A stretch of 54,996 bases of DNA from Rhodoplanes serenus (lineage in GTDB: Bacteria > Pseudomonadota > Alphaproteobacteria > Rhizobiales > Xanthobacteraceae). The translations under genes and the position numbers were made by a program. The stretch is taken from positions 1-54,996 of the forward strand of contig CAMDDZ010000034.1 of the NCBI GenBank assembly GCA_945893145.1, given 5' to 3'. This document shows, piece by piece, positions 33,831-41,806 of this stretch; position 1 is the stretch's first letter, and every line of letters starts with the position of its first letter. A model generated the notes under the pieces. It made no database searches. It was not told the origin of the DNA and saw nothing but the letters and a program-made list of their open reading frames with translations.

Positions 33831-34817
33831 TTACTTCGGCAGGTAACTCGTGTCGACAATGGCCCGCATGTCGGCCCTCTTGGTCATGAAGCCGGCCTTG
33901 ATCATGAATTCCTGCATCTGCACCAGGGCCTCGACGTCAGGCCGCAGCGTTGGATCGCGGTAATAGTCGTGCATGGTGAGATAGACCTCGGGAATGACCC
34001 GCACCATCTTGGTGTCGATCAGGAGCTGGCGCGCCTCCTTGGGCTTGGTGAGGTAGTAGTCCGTGGCCTGCAGGACGTCCTCGAGAAATCCGCGGATTGC
34101 CACCGCGTTCTTCTTCAGGAATTCATCCTTGCCCGCGATGACGATCAGCTCCTCGTCGAACGGCACGCCATATTTGGCGTCGAACAGCTTGCGGACCTTG
34201 GCCTGCTTCTCGAGCAAGGCTGCGAATGGCTGCGGAAACTCGCCGACGTCGACCTTGCCAGCGCGCATGGCCTCCTGCATCGCCGGGAACGGAATCGGCG
34301 CGATGGTGACGTCCTTGTCGGAGAGACCATGCTTCTCGAGCGCAGCTTTCAGCCAGAGATGGCCGGCGGTCGAGAAGCCGTTGATGCCGACGATCTTGCC
34401 CTTCATGTCCGCCACCGACTTGATCGGTGAATCGTCCGGCACATAGAAGGCCGTGCTGAACGCTTTCTTGCTCTCGCGCGTGAGCGACGCGATGATCTTG
34501 GACTGCACGCCCTCGGCGGCGGCGAAAATCACGCCGTGGGCGGAGCCCTGCGACAGATCGATGGCGTTGGCCTCGAATGCCTGCGCGCGCTTTTCCGAGC
34601 CCTGAAAACGCGTGGCGTCGAGCTTGTAGAGCTTGCCCTGGTTCTTGCCGAAATCGGGCTTGGCGATCAGGATCCAGACCGGCTCTTCGGCTGCGCCGCC
34701 ATAGCCGAGCCGAAGGGTGACTGGATCGGCCGCCGCAGCGGGCCTCGCGCCGATACCACCAAGAACACCGGCCGCGGCAACCCCGCGCAGCACGTCACGT
34801 CTGATGATTTTGCTCAT
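33831..34817 (-). CDS. NitT/TauT-type ABC substrate-binding protein (second system)
   Basis: 328 residues. The start MSKIIRRDVLRGVAAAG is a likely twin-arginine signal, cut after PAAAA. The mature part (VTLRLGYGGAAEEPVWILIA) is an NMT1/SsuA-like fold with DMKGKIVGINGFSTAGHLWL and AMRAGKVDVGEF. It is convergent with the GMC gene (17 nt apart). It is the only binding protein near the second permease/ATPase set, so pairing with it is likely but not proven. Confidence 0.87.
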   Translation of the reverse strand: MSKIIRRDVLRGVAAAGVLGGIGARPAAAADPVTLRLGYGGAAEEPVWILIAKPDFGKNQGKLYKLDATRFQGSEKRAQAFEANAIDLSQGSAHGVIFAAAEGVQSKIIASLTRESKKAFSTAFYVPDDSPIKSVADMKGKIVGINGFSTAGHLWLKAALEKHGLSDKDVTIAPIPFPAMQEAMRAGKVDVGEFPQPFAALLEKQAKVRKLFDAKYGVPFDEELIVIAGKDEFLKKNAVAIRGFLEDVLQATDYYLTKPKEARQLLIDTKMVRVIPEVYLTMHDYYRDPTLRPDVEALVQMQEFMIKAGFMTKRADMRAIVDTSYLPK

Positions 34818-35022
34818 GTTGGGGCGCTTTCAGTGGCGTTGATTTGAAGGTCTACGGTCGAATTGCAGTTCAAATGCAATGTGTGGTTGCCGAATGCCAG
34901 CGTTTGGCGCGCTACGCAGCCTGCCATCAGCCTACTGAAATCGCCGACCGCCGCAACACGCCTTGATGCCGCGGACCAGCGGGTTGGTCCGGACATTGGC
35001 AGGCCAGGCGGGGAGCAAAGCC

Positions 35023-36258
35023 TCACTTGCTCCGGATTTTCTCCAGCACGGGCAGCAGATAGGAAATGAACTTTGGCGGATCCTCGCTCATCGGGAAGTG
35101 GCCGAGGCCCTTCATGATCGTGACTTCCGCGCCGGTGCGCTTGCCGATGTCGAGCGTCGCTTCCGTGGTGCAGGAATAGTCGTATTCGCCGGTGAGCAGA
35201 TAGAGGTTGCTCTTGCGGCCGTCGATCTGATCGACCTTGTCGCGGATGTCGCCGTCGACTTTGTAAAAATAAAGGTCGCCCTTGAACACGCCGGGGCCGC
35301 TCATGAGGTAGTGCCACAACGTCTCCCAGCGCTCCTTGTCCGGCGCGGTGGGAGCGGCAAGCCCCGACACCACGCCCGCCGACACCTCGCCACCGTGCAC
35401 GTCGCCGCGATGCAGCCAGCTTACGTCGTAATACGGCGCGACGTGCGGCGACGACTCGAGTCCGATGATGGCGCGGAAGCGCGCAGCGTGCTGGTGTGCG
35501 AGGTAGAGCATGATGCGGCCGCCAATCGAGCAGCCCATCACCACGGGCTTGTCGAGTTCGAGCGCGTCGGAGATCTCCAGGATCATCTGGATGTAGCTCT
35601 TGGACGTGAGCTGGTACTCCTCGTTTTGATAGCCCTCCGGTGGCGATGACTTGCCGTGCCACGGCATGTCGAACACGATCACGCGGAAATTCTTCGTGAT
35701 GCGCTCGTCGTTCAGCAGGCCGCGGTACTGCCGTCCGTCGGAACCCGCGGTGTGCAGGCAAAGCAGCGGAATGCCCTGTCCGGCCTCCTCGACGTAGAGC
35801 CGGTGCGGGCGGCCGAGCAGTTGGAGGTTGAGATAGCGTCCCACAATCGGTTCGAAGCGCGGACGACCAACAGGAACTGCCGCAGCGCCGGGCTTTTCTC
35901 CGGCGAGCTTGCGGGGCGATGCCAGCACATCCTTGATGTAGAGCAGGTTCGCCATGAACGGCTGCAAGTCGCCCTCGATGCGGAGCTTGCCGCGCTTGAA
36001 CAGCGCGAAGATGTCGTGGTGACCGGGCGGCGGCAGTGTGGTCCAGAACATCTCCCATTCGTCGCGTGGCGCGCGCAGCGCGAACGAATAATTCGGCGTG
36101 ATGAAGGGACCCGGCGTGATCGAGACGATGCGGCCTTCGATGATCTTGACGAGATAGCCCTGGTCGCCGACCTCGATCAGGAACGTGGTGCTGAGATAGC
36201 GCCCGCGCCGGACCAGATTGGCGTCGGCGTTCACCAGTTCGAGGATGCGTTCGATCAT
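35023..36258 (-). CDS. Alpha/beta hydrolase with N-terminal SCP2-like domain
   Basis: 411 residues. Residues about 1-115 resemble an SCP2 sterol-carrier fold (YLVKIIEGRIVSITPGP ... FKRGKLRIEGDLQPFMANLL), a lipid or acyl-binding module. From about 140 an alpha/beta-hydrolase follows: LCLHTAGSDGRQYRGL, then nucleophile Ser244 in MGCSIGG, Asp360 in GEYDYS and His387 in GLGHFPMS. The triad is complete. A bulky acyl or CoA ester substrate held by the SCP2 part is plausible. It starts 9 nt after the CoA-ligase stop, and an acyl-CoA dehydrogenase leads the same unit. Confidence 0.85.
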   Translation of the reverse strand: MIERILELVNADANLVRRGRYLSTTFLIEVGDQGYLVKIIEGRIVSITPGPFITPNYSFALRAPRDEWEMFWTTLPPPGHHDIFALFKRGKLRIEGDLQPFMANLLYIKDVLASPRKLAGEKPGAAAVPVGRPRFEPIVGRYLNLQLLGRPHRLYVEEAGQGIPLLCLHTAGSDGRQYRGLLNDERITKNFRVIVFDMPWHGKSSPPEGYQNEEYQLTSKSYIQMILEISDALELDKPVVMGCSIGGRIMLYLAHQHAARFRAIIGLESSPHVAPYYDVSWLHRGDVHGGEVSAGVVSGLAAPTAPDKERWETLWHYLMSGPGVFKGDLYFYKVDGDIRDKVDQIDGRKSNLYLLTGEYDYSCTTEATLDIGKRTGAEVTIMKGLGHFPMSEDPPKFISYLLPVLEKIRSK

Positions 36259-36267
36259 GTTGTCCTC

Positions 36268-38502
36268 TTATGCGAGCTTCACCAGCGCATCGACCGCGAC
36301 GGCGCCTTTCGACAGAACCACCAGCGGATTGATCTCGGCTTCGGCGATGGTGGGATCATTGGCCAGCCGCGACAGCGCGACGAGCGCGTGTGCCACCGCA
36401 TCGAGATCGCCGACCGGCCGGCCGCGATAGCCGGTTAGCGCCTTGAGCGACGCCACTTCGCCGATCATTTCGTGCGCATCGGCCAACTCGATGGGCGCGA
36501 GCCGCAGACTGCGGTCGCGATGGATCTCAGCCAGGATGCCGCCGGCCGCCAGCATCACCAGCGGGCCAACGTCGCGGTCCACCCGATAGCCGATCAGAAC
36601 CTCGCCGATGCCTGAGGTCATCGGTTGAACGAGGACGCGGTCCGCGCCGGTTTTCTGTTTGATGGTCTGTGCCGCAGCCAATACGCCAGCGCCGTCGCGA
36701 ACATTGAGGATGACGCCGCCGACATCCGACTTGTGCGCGATCTTGGCCGACAGCGCCTTCACGGCAACCGGATAGGGGAAGGGCAGGGTGGGCGCGCTCG
36801 TCGCGCTGGTGTCGAGCGCGACGCAAGCCGCGCGCGGTACACCGAGCCTGTCGAGTAACGCGTAGGCTTCCATCTCGTCGAGCATGCGGCCGCCCGATGA
36901 CCACCTCCTTGGGTTGGGGAGGGGGTCAGACGGCAGTGATCTCGGCATCCTGCGCTTGAGCGCCGCTGCAACCGCATCAGCGCAAGCCTCTGGCGTGTGG
37001 AAGTTTGGCACGCCCGCTGCAGAAAGCCGCCGCAACGCGTCGGGTGCATCGGGGACCAGGAACGCCGCGATCGGCTTCTGGGCGCCCGCGCTATCGATGA
37101 TCGGTTTGACGGCGAGATCGGGATAGAAGCGCGCCGAAGATCCGACCACCACCACCACCATGTCGAACTCGGGCGCCGAGGTGAGCACGTCGAGCGCGCC
37201 CTTCATGCTGTCGTATTGCGCGCCGGCCAGCGTGAGATCGACGATCCGCGCCGGTGTCACGTCGATGCCGGTGCGCGACTTGATGCGCGCCAACGTCTCG
37301 CTGCTTGGCTGGGTGACCGAGATGCCCCGCACGCTGAGCGGATCGACCACCATGGTGGCGCCGCCTGCCGTGGTGGTGACGACTGCGACCGACATTCGCT
37401 CGACGTTGCGTGCCGGCTTCGGCATCCGGGCCAGCAGCGGAAAGCCTTCGATCAGGCCCTCCAGCGTATCGACGCGGGCGATGCCGCATTCGGCGAGGAA
37501 TGTGCCGGCGATGTCGTCCTCTCCGGCCAGCGCCCCGGTATGCGAGACCGCGAGCTCGCGCGCCGCCGCCGAGCGGCCGAGCTTGTAGGCCAGCACAGGC
37601 TTGCCGCGCGCCGCCGCGGCAAGCGCGAACTCGCGCAGCGTGTGTGCTTTCCTCATCGCTTCCAGAAACAGCACGTAGCCGTCGATGCCCGGATCATCGA
37701 GGGTGGCCGAGCAAATCTCGCCGATGGATAAATCCACTTCGTTGCCGACCGACACCAGGCCGGCAAAGCCGATGCCGCGCGCCTTGCCGCGCGACAGCAA
37801 CGTGCCGATCATGCCGCCGCTGTGGGAGGCGGCGAAGATACGGCCCACCGGAAGGTCTTTCTCGTCGAAGGCCGCATTGGCGGTGAGAAACGTCTTGTGG
37901 CGGAGGTCCACCACGCCGAGGCTTGACGGCCCGACGATGCGAATGCCGGTCGTCGCCGCGATCTCGCGCAAGCGCGCCTCGCGCGCCTCGCCATCCTCGC
38001 CGGTTTCGCTGAAGCCATTGGCGAGCGCGGTCACGACCGGCACGCCGAGCTGCGCGCATTCCTCGATGGCCTCCATCGCGCCGTCGGTGCCGGTGACCAC
38101 ATAGACGTGCTCCGGCACCTCGGGCAGATCGGCAAGCGACGGCCAGGCGCGCTCGCCCAGCACCATGTCGCGCCGCGCGTTGACCGGATAAACGCGGCCT
38201 TCGTAGCCGGCCTGGCGTAGGAATTTGAGCGGCCGGCCGGCGGTCTTACCGGCGTCATTCGACTGGCCGACGATCGCGACCGACTTCGGCGCGAGCAGAT
38301 GTTGGGCGAGCAGCTGCCGCGCATTTTCTTCACCTCTCCCCGCACGCGGGGAGAGGTCGGCTTCCGAGCGAAGCGAGGAAGCCGGGTGAGGGGGCGTCGA
38401 GGTCGTGCTCAATCGAGAATCCCCCTCACCCGGCTCGCGGCTTCGCTGCTCGCCACCCTCTCCCCGCAAGCGGGGAGAGGGAAAGGAAGCGCCTCGTCGC
38501 AA
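36268..38502 (-). CDS. NDP-forming acyl-CoA ligase (acetate-CoA ligase-like), repeat-derived N-terminus
   Basis: 744 residues if read from the TTG at 38502. The CoA-binding domain begins only at about residue 72 (APKSVAIVGQSND), then the ligase domain with the phospho-His in VSHTGALAGEDD, and an ATP-grasp domain from about 540 (YPVAVKALSAKIAHKSDVGG). The enzyme couples acyl-CoA and NTP/acid formation via phosphohistidine. The first about 57 codons are palindromic repeat DNA (38333-38481), and no ATG lies between it and the conserved part. Either the repeat is translated or a non-ATG start inside it is used. A second odd linker (SDPLPNPRRWSS) lies near residue 525. Confidence 0.85.
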   Translation of the reverse strand: MRRGASFPSPRLRGEGGEQRSREPGEGDSRLSTTSTPPHPASSLRSEADLSPRAGRGEENARQLLAQHLLAPKSVAIVGQSNDAGKTAGRPLKFLRQAGYEGRVYPVNARRDMVLGERAWPSLADLPEVPEHVYVVTGTDGAMEAIEECAQLGVPVVTALANGFSETGEDGEAREARLREIAATTGIRIVGPSSLGVVDLRHKTFLTANAAFDEKDLPVGRIFAASHSGGMIGTLLSRGKARGIGFAGLVSVGNEVDLSIGEICSATLDDPGIDGYVLFLEAMRKAHTLREFALAAAARGKPVLAYKLGRSAAARELAVSHTGALAGEDDIAGTFLAECGIARVDTLEGLIEGFPLLARMPKPARNVERMSVAVVTTTAGGATMVVDPLSVRGISVTQPSSETLARIKSRTGIDVTPARIVDLTLAGAQYDSMKGALDVLTSAPEFDMVVVVVGSSARFYPDLAVKPIIDSAGAQKPIAAFLVPDAPDALRRLSAAGVPNFHTPEACADAVAAALKRRMPRSLPSDPLPNPRRWSSGGRMLDEMEAYALLDRLGVPRAACVALDTSATSAPTLPFPYPVAVKALSAKIAHKSDVGGVILNVRDGAGVLAAAQTIKQKTGADRVLVQPMTSGIGEVLIGYRVDRDVGPLVMLAAGGILAEIHRDRSLRLAPIELADAHEMIGEVASLKALTGYRGRPVGDLDAVAHALVALSRLANDPTIAEAEINPLVVLSKGAVAVDALVKLA
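38333..38481. repeat. Inverted pair of palindromic repeat units at a gene's 5' end
   Basis: Unit one (38333-38394) starts CCTCTCCCCGCACGCGGGG and carries a second hairpin with CGGCTTCC...GGAAGCCG before GGTGAGGGGG. Unit two (38420-38481) is the same type in reverse orientation, starting CCCCCTCACCCGGC and ending GCGGGGAGAGGG. About 25 nt separate them. The pair covers the start region of the acyl-CoA ligase. A single unit of the same family stands at 54936-54992. Confidence 0.88.
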
Positions 38503-38505
38503 TCA

Positions 38506-39681
38506 TCACTCAGCAGCCTCGGACGATTTCGGCTTGGGCACGCGCTGATCGAACCGGCGGTCGAACACGTGCTCGGCGATGCGGTTCTTCAGCATCTCGA
38601 TCGAGCCACCGGCGATCATCCAGCCGCGGCAACGCCGCATGCAATATTCCACCAGCGACGATTTGCTGTAGCCAGCCGCGCCCATGATCTGCACCGCCTC
38701 ATGCGCAACGTCGAAGCCGGTCTGATTGCAGGCGGCCTTCGCCACCGCGGTCTCGTAGGCCGAGGGCAATCCCTTGTCGGCATTGGCGGCGGCGCGATAG
38801 AGCAGAAGCTGCGCGCCTTCGAGCTTGATCGCCATGTCGGCGAACTTCCATTGCAGGCCCTGGAACTCAGCGAGTGGCCGGCCGAACTGCTGGCGCGAGC
38901 CGGCGTGCTCGCGCGCCCGCTCGTAGCAATAGCGGCCGAAGGCGAGCGAGCGGGCGGTGTTGCCGAGGCGCTCGACGTTGAAGCTCGCCATCTGCTTCTT
39001 GAAGCCGCTAGGCCCGAGCAGCACATTCTCGGCCGGGATGCGGCAGTTGTCGAAATGCAGCTCGCTCCACAGCTCGCCGCTCATGAACTCCTGCGGCGCG
39101 CCGACGGTGAAGCCCGGCGTGTCGCGCTCGACCAGCACGGAGCCAATGCCGCCGACGCCCGGTCCGTAGCGCACATAGATGAGAAAGACCGCGGCCTCCG
39201 GGCTGAAGGTGGAGAACACCTTGGTGCCGTTGACGATGTAGTTCTTGCCGTCGGGCTTCGCGCTGGTTTTCAGATCGGTGACCGCGGAGCCGGCGTCCGG
39301 CTCGCTCATGCCGAGGCTCATCACCATGCGGCCGGCGAGACATTCGGCCAGCCACTTCTTTTTCTGAAAGTCCCTGCCGTATTCCGCAAAGGTGCGGATC
39401 GGGCCGAAGTTGCCGAACTGCACCACGTCAGCGCTTCGCGGGCAGATCGCGGCGGTCTGCTCGATCGCGATCACCGCGTCCATCAGCGTGCCGCCCTGGC
39501 CGCCGTCCTTTTCGGGGATGGTGATGCCCATGAGCCCCTGCTGGCTCATCAGCCTGGCGACATCGAAGGGGAATTTGGGGTCGTGGGCGCGCTTGAGCGC
39601 GTCCTTGGCAAGCTGCGCCTGCGCGAATTTGCGCACGCTGTCGGCGAACAGCCTCTGCTCTTCGGTGAAGTCGAAGTTCAT
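38506..39681 (-). CDS. Acyl-CoA dehydrogenase family protein
   Basis: 391 residues with the three ACAD regions: helical N-domain (MNFDFTEEQRLFADSVRKFA), beta-domain with SLGMSEPDAGSAVTDLKTSA near 155 and helical C-domain with QQFGRPLAEFQGLQWKFADM near 275. FAD-dependent alpha,beta-desaturation of an acyl-CoA is expected. At the place where many members have the catalytic Glu in YEGT, this one reads AGGS, so the base may come from another helix, as in isovaleryl-CoA-type enzymes. It ends 3 nt before the TTG of the ligase gene. The start ATG lies near a 12-bp duplication. Confidence 0.9.
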   Translation of the reverse strand: MNFDFTEEQRLFADSVRKFAQAQLAKDALKRAHDPKFPFDVARLMSQQGLMGITIPEKDGGQGGTLMDAVIAIEQTAAICPRSADVVQFGNFGPIRTFAEYGRDFQKKKWLAECLAGRMVMSLGMSEPDAGSAVTDLKTSAKPDGKNYIVNGTKVFSTFSPEAAVFLIYVRYGPGVGGIGSVLVERDTPGFTVGAPQEFMSGELWSELHFDNCRIPAENVLLGPSGFKKQMASFNVERLGNTARSLAFGRYCYERAREHAGSRQQFGRPLAEFQGLQWKFADMAIKLEGAQLLLYRAAANADKGLPSAYETAVAKAACNQTGFDVAHEAVQIMGAAGYSKSSLVEYCMRRCRGWMIAGGSIEMLKNRIAEHVFDRRFDQRVPKPKSSEAAE

Positions 39682-39683
39682 GG

Positions 39684-39830
39684 GAGCACTATACCAATCC
39701 GGCGGCGCCTGTACCTCTCCCCTCGCGCTGGCGAGCGACGCGAGCGGCCAGCGCGAGCACTATACCGTGGCCGCGCTGGCGCCTCATGTCGCTTCGCTCC
39801 ACTCGGCAGCGCGGCAAGCGGGGAGAGGGA
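39684..39830. repeat. 12-bp direct repeat and degenerate palindromic repeat between two genes
   Basis: GAGCACTATACC occurs at 39684-39695 and again at 39755-39766, 71 nt apart. Overlapping this, CCTCTCCCC (39714-) and GCGGGGAGAGGG (ending 39830) look like the outer arms of the CTCTCCCC palindromic family with an altered centre. On the minus strand the duplicated box reads GGTATAGTGCTC just before the acyl-CoA dehydrogenase ATG. Confidence 0.65.
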
Positions 39831-39838
39831 AGAAAGAG

Positions 39839-40807
39839 CTACTCCGGTTTCGCACCCGATTTCTTCACGATCGCCGACCATTTGTGTTCCTCGCGGTCGA
39901 TGTCCGCGACGTATTCCTCGGCGGTCGAGGCGAGCGGCTCGGTGCCGTCGGCGGCGAGCTTGAGCTTGAGCTCGTCGGAGCCGACCGCGGTGCGCAGCGC
40001 CGCGTTGAGCTTCTGGATGATCTCCGGCGGCGTGCCGGCGGGCGCCACGATGCCGTAGTGCAGCACCGCCTCGAAACCGGGCAGCGCCGCTTCCGCGACC
40101 GTCGGCAGATCGGGAAAGATCGGCGAGCGCGCCGGGCCCGTCACCGCGAGCGCCCGCACCTTGCCTTCCTTCACCAGCCCGATTGCGGGGGGCATGGAGG
40201 AGAAGTAGATCGAGACGTGGCCGCCGACGAGATCGGTCAGCGCCGGGCCCGAGCCCTTGTAGGGAATGTGCGTGATCTGGATGCCGGCCTCGTGGCGGAA
40301 ATATTCCGTGCTCAGGTGGATGCCGCTGCCGACGCCGGCCGAGGCGTAGTTGAGCTTGCCCGGATTGGCCTTGGCGTAGGCGATCAACTCCTTGACCGTC
40401 GTCACCGGCACCGACGGATGAACCAGGATGACGAGCTGGCTTGTGCCGATCAGCCCGACTGGCGCGAAATCCTTGCGCGGGTCGTAGCCGACGTTGCCAT
40501 AGAGCGTGGGGTTGATCGCGAGCGTGCCGGTACCGCCGATCACCAGCGTGTAGCCGTCGGGCGTGGCCTTTGCCACCTGCCGCGTCGCGATCGAGCCGCC
40601 GGCGCCACCGCGGTTCTCGATCACGACCTGGACGCCGAGCGTGCGGCTCATCAATTCAGCTGCGATGCGCGCCATGGCGTCGTTGCCGCCGCCGGCCGCG
40701 TAGGGCACGACCAGCGTGATCGGCCGGTTTGGAAAACCTTGGGCCGAGGCGGCTGGCGCGCTGACGACGGCTGCCAGCAGTGCCAGCGCGGAGAGTGCGG
40801 CTTTCAT
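39839..40807 (-). CDS. Bug/TctC-family periplasmic binding protein (tandem copy 3 of 3)
   Basis: 322 residues. A Sec signal (about 1-22, ending SAPAASAQG) precedes FPNRPITLVVPYAAGGGND. Family marks are VIENRGGAGGSIATR, NVGYDPRKDFAPVGLIG, AKANPGKLNYASAG and HIPYKGSGPALTDL. It shares NVGYDxRKDFAPIG and a C-terminal P.I..KLNAALR block with the two genes upstream, so the three arose by tandem duplication. The Asp in GGGND would contact the ligand's carboxylate (family knowledge). Gap to the next upstream gene is 19 nt. Confidence 0.92.
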   Translation of the reverse strand: MKAALSALALLAAVVSAPAASAQGFPNRPITLVVPYAAGGGNDAMARIAAELMSRTLGVQVVIENRGGAGGSIATRQVAKATPDGYTLVIGGTGTLAINPTLYGNVGYDPRKDFAPVGLIGTSQLVILVHPSVPVTTVKELIAYAKANPGKLNYASAGVGSGIHLSTEYFRHEAGIQITHIPYKGSGPALTDLVGGHVSIYFSSMPPAIGLVKEGKVRALAVTGPARSPIFPDLPTVAEAALPGFEAVLHYGIVAPAGTPPEIIQKLNAALRTAVGSDELKLKLAADGTEPLASTAEEYVADIDREEHKWSAIVKKSGAKPE

Positions 40808-40826
40808 TTCGATTTCCTTTTGCGTC

Positions 40827-41795
40827 TCAGCGCGGCGCGATGTTGTGCGCCTTGATCAGCGCCGCCCACTTGGTGTCCTCACGATCGATGACGGCGGTGT
40901 GCTCCTCCGGCGACGTCGGCATCGGCTCGGCGCCCTCCTGCTGCAATCGCCGCTTTACCTCGTCGGTCGCAAGCGCCGCGCGCAGTGCCGCGTTGAGCTT
41001 GTCGACGATCGGCCGCGGCGTGCCGGCGGGCGCGACGATGCCGTAGGTGAGAACCGCGTCGTAGCCCGGCAGGCCCGATTCCGCGATCGTCGGCAGGTCC
41101 GGGAACATGCTGGAGCGGCGCATCGAGGTCGCGGCCAGCGCGCGGATCAGCTTGCCCTCGATTGCGGCACGCGACACCGGGATCGGATTAAAGCCGACCT
41201 TCACGAAGCCGCCGATCAGATCGGTATTCAGCGGTTGCGAGCCCTTGTAGGGAATGTATTGCATCCTGACGCCGGCCTGCTCGGCAAACAGCACCGCCGA
41301 GAGATGGTTGACGGTGCTGACACCAGGCGTGCCGACCTGGAATGGCTCCTTGGATGCCTTCATGTCGGCGATCAGGTCGCTGACGTTGCGATAGGTCACG
41401 CTCGGATGCACCAGCAGCAGCGCCGGCGCCGATGCGATCAGACCGATCGGCGCGAAGTCCTTGCGCGCGTCGTAGCCCACGTTGTTGAACATGTGTGGGC
41501 CGGTGGCGAGCGTCGACGTGTAGGCGAGCAGCAGCGTGTAGCCATCGGCCGGGCCTTTCGCGACGGCACGGGTCGCCACCGTGCCGCTGCCGCCAGAGGA
41601 GCGATTCTCCACCACCACCTGCTGGCCGAGCGCGGCGCTGAGCTTGTCGGCGACCGCACGCGCCATGATGTCGTTGGTGCCGCCCGGCGGTAGCGGAATC
41701 ACCAAGGTGATCGGCCGGTTCGGATAATCGCTCTGCGCCAGCGCGGACGACGAGATCGCGGCGAGCAGCGCCAGCCCGGACAGCAATCGCAGCAT
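40827..41795 (-). CDS. Bug/TctC-family periplasmic binding protein (tandem copy 2 of 3)
   Basis: 322 residues from the ATG at 41795, which has GGAG 8 nt upstream. The longer frame to 41849 is rejected because it places residues before a clean Sec signal (MLRLLSGLALLAAISSSALA). The mature chain starts YPNRPITLVIPLPPGGTNDI and keeps VVVENRSSGGSGTVATR, NVGYDARKDFAPIGLIA and YIPYKGSQPLNTDLIGG. The middle segment (DMKASKEPFQVGTPGVSTVN) departs from its siblings, which suggests a changed ligand. Gap to copy 1 is 11 nt. Confidence 0.92.
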   Translation of the reverse strand: MLRLLSGLALLAAISSSALAQSDYPNRPITLVIPLPPGGTNDIMARAVADKLSAALGQQVVVENRSSGGSGTVATRAVAKGPADGYTLLLAYTSTLATGPHMFNNVGYDARKDFAPIGLIASAPALLLVHPSVTYRNVSDLIADMKASKEPFQVGTPGVSTVNHLSAVLFAEQAGVRMQYIPYKGSQPLNTDLIGGFVKVGFNPIPVSRAAIEGKLIRALAATSMRRSSMFPDLPTIAESGLPGYDAVLTYGIVAPAGTPRPIVDKLNAALRAALATDEVKRRLQQEGAEPMPTSPEEHTAVIDREDTKWAALIKAHNIAPR

Positions 41796-41806
41796 GGCTT
41801 TCGCTC

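Noticed and set aside
38506..39830. Promoter with TATAGT -10 before the acyl-CoA dehydrogenase
   Set aside because: TATAGT lies only about 8 nt from the ATG and no matching -35 is visible 16-18 nt upstream.
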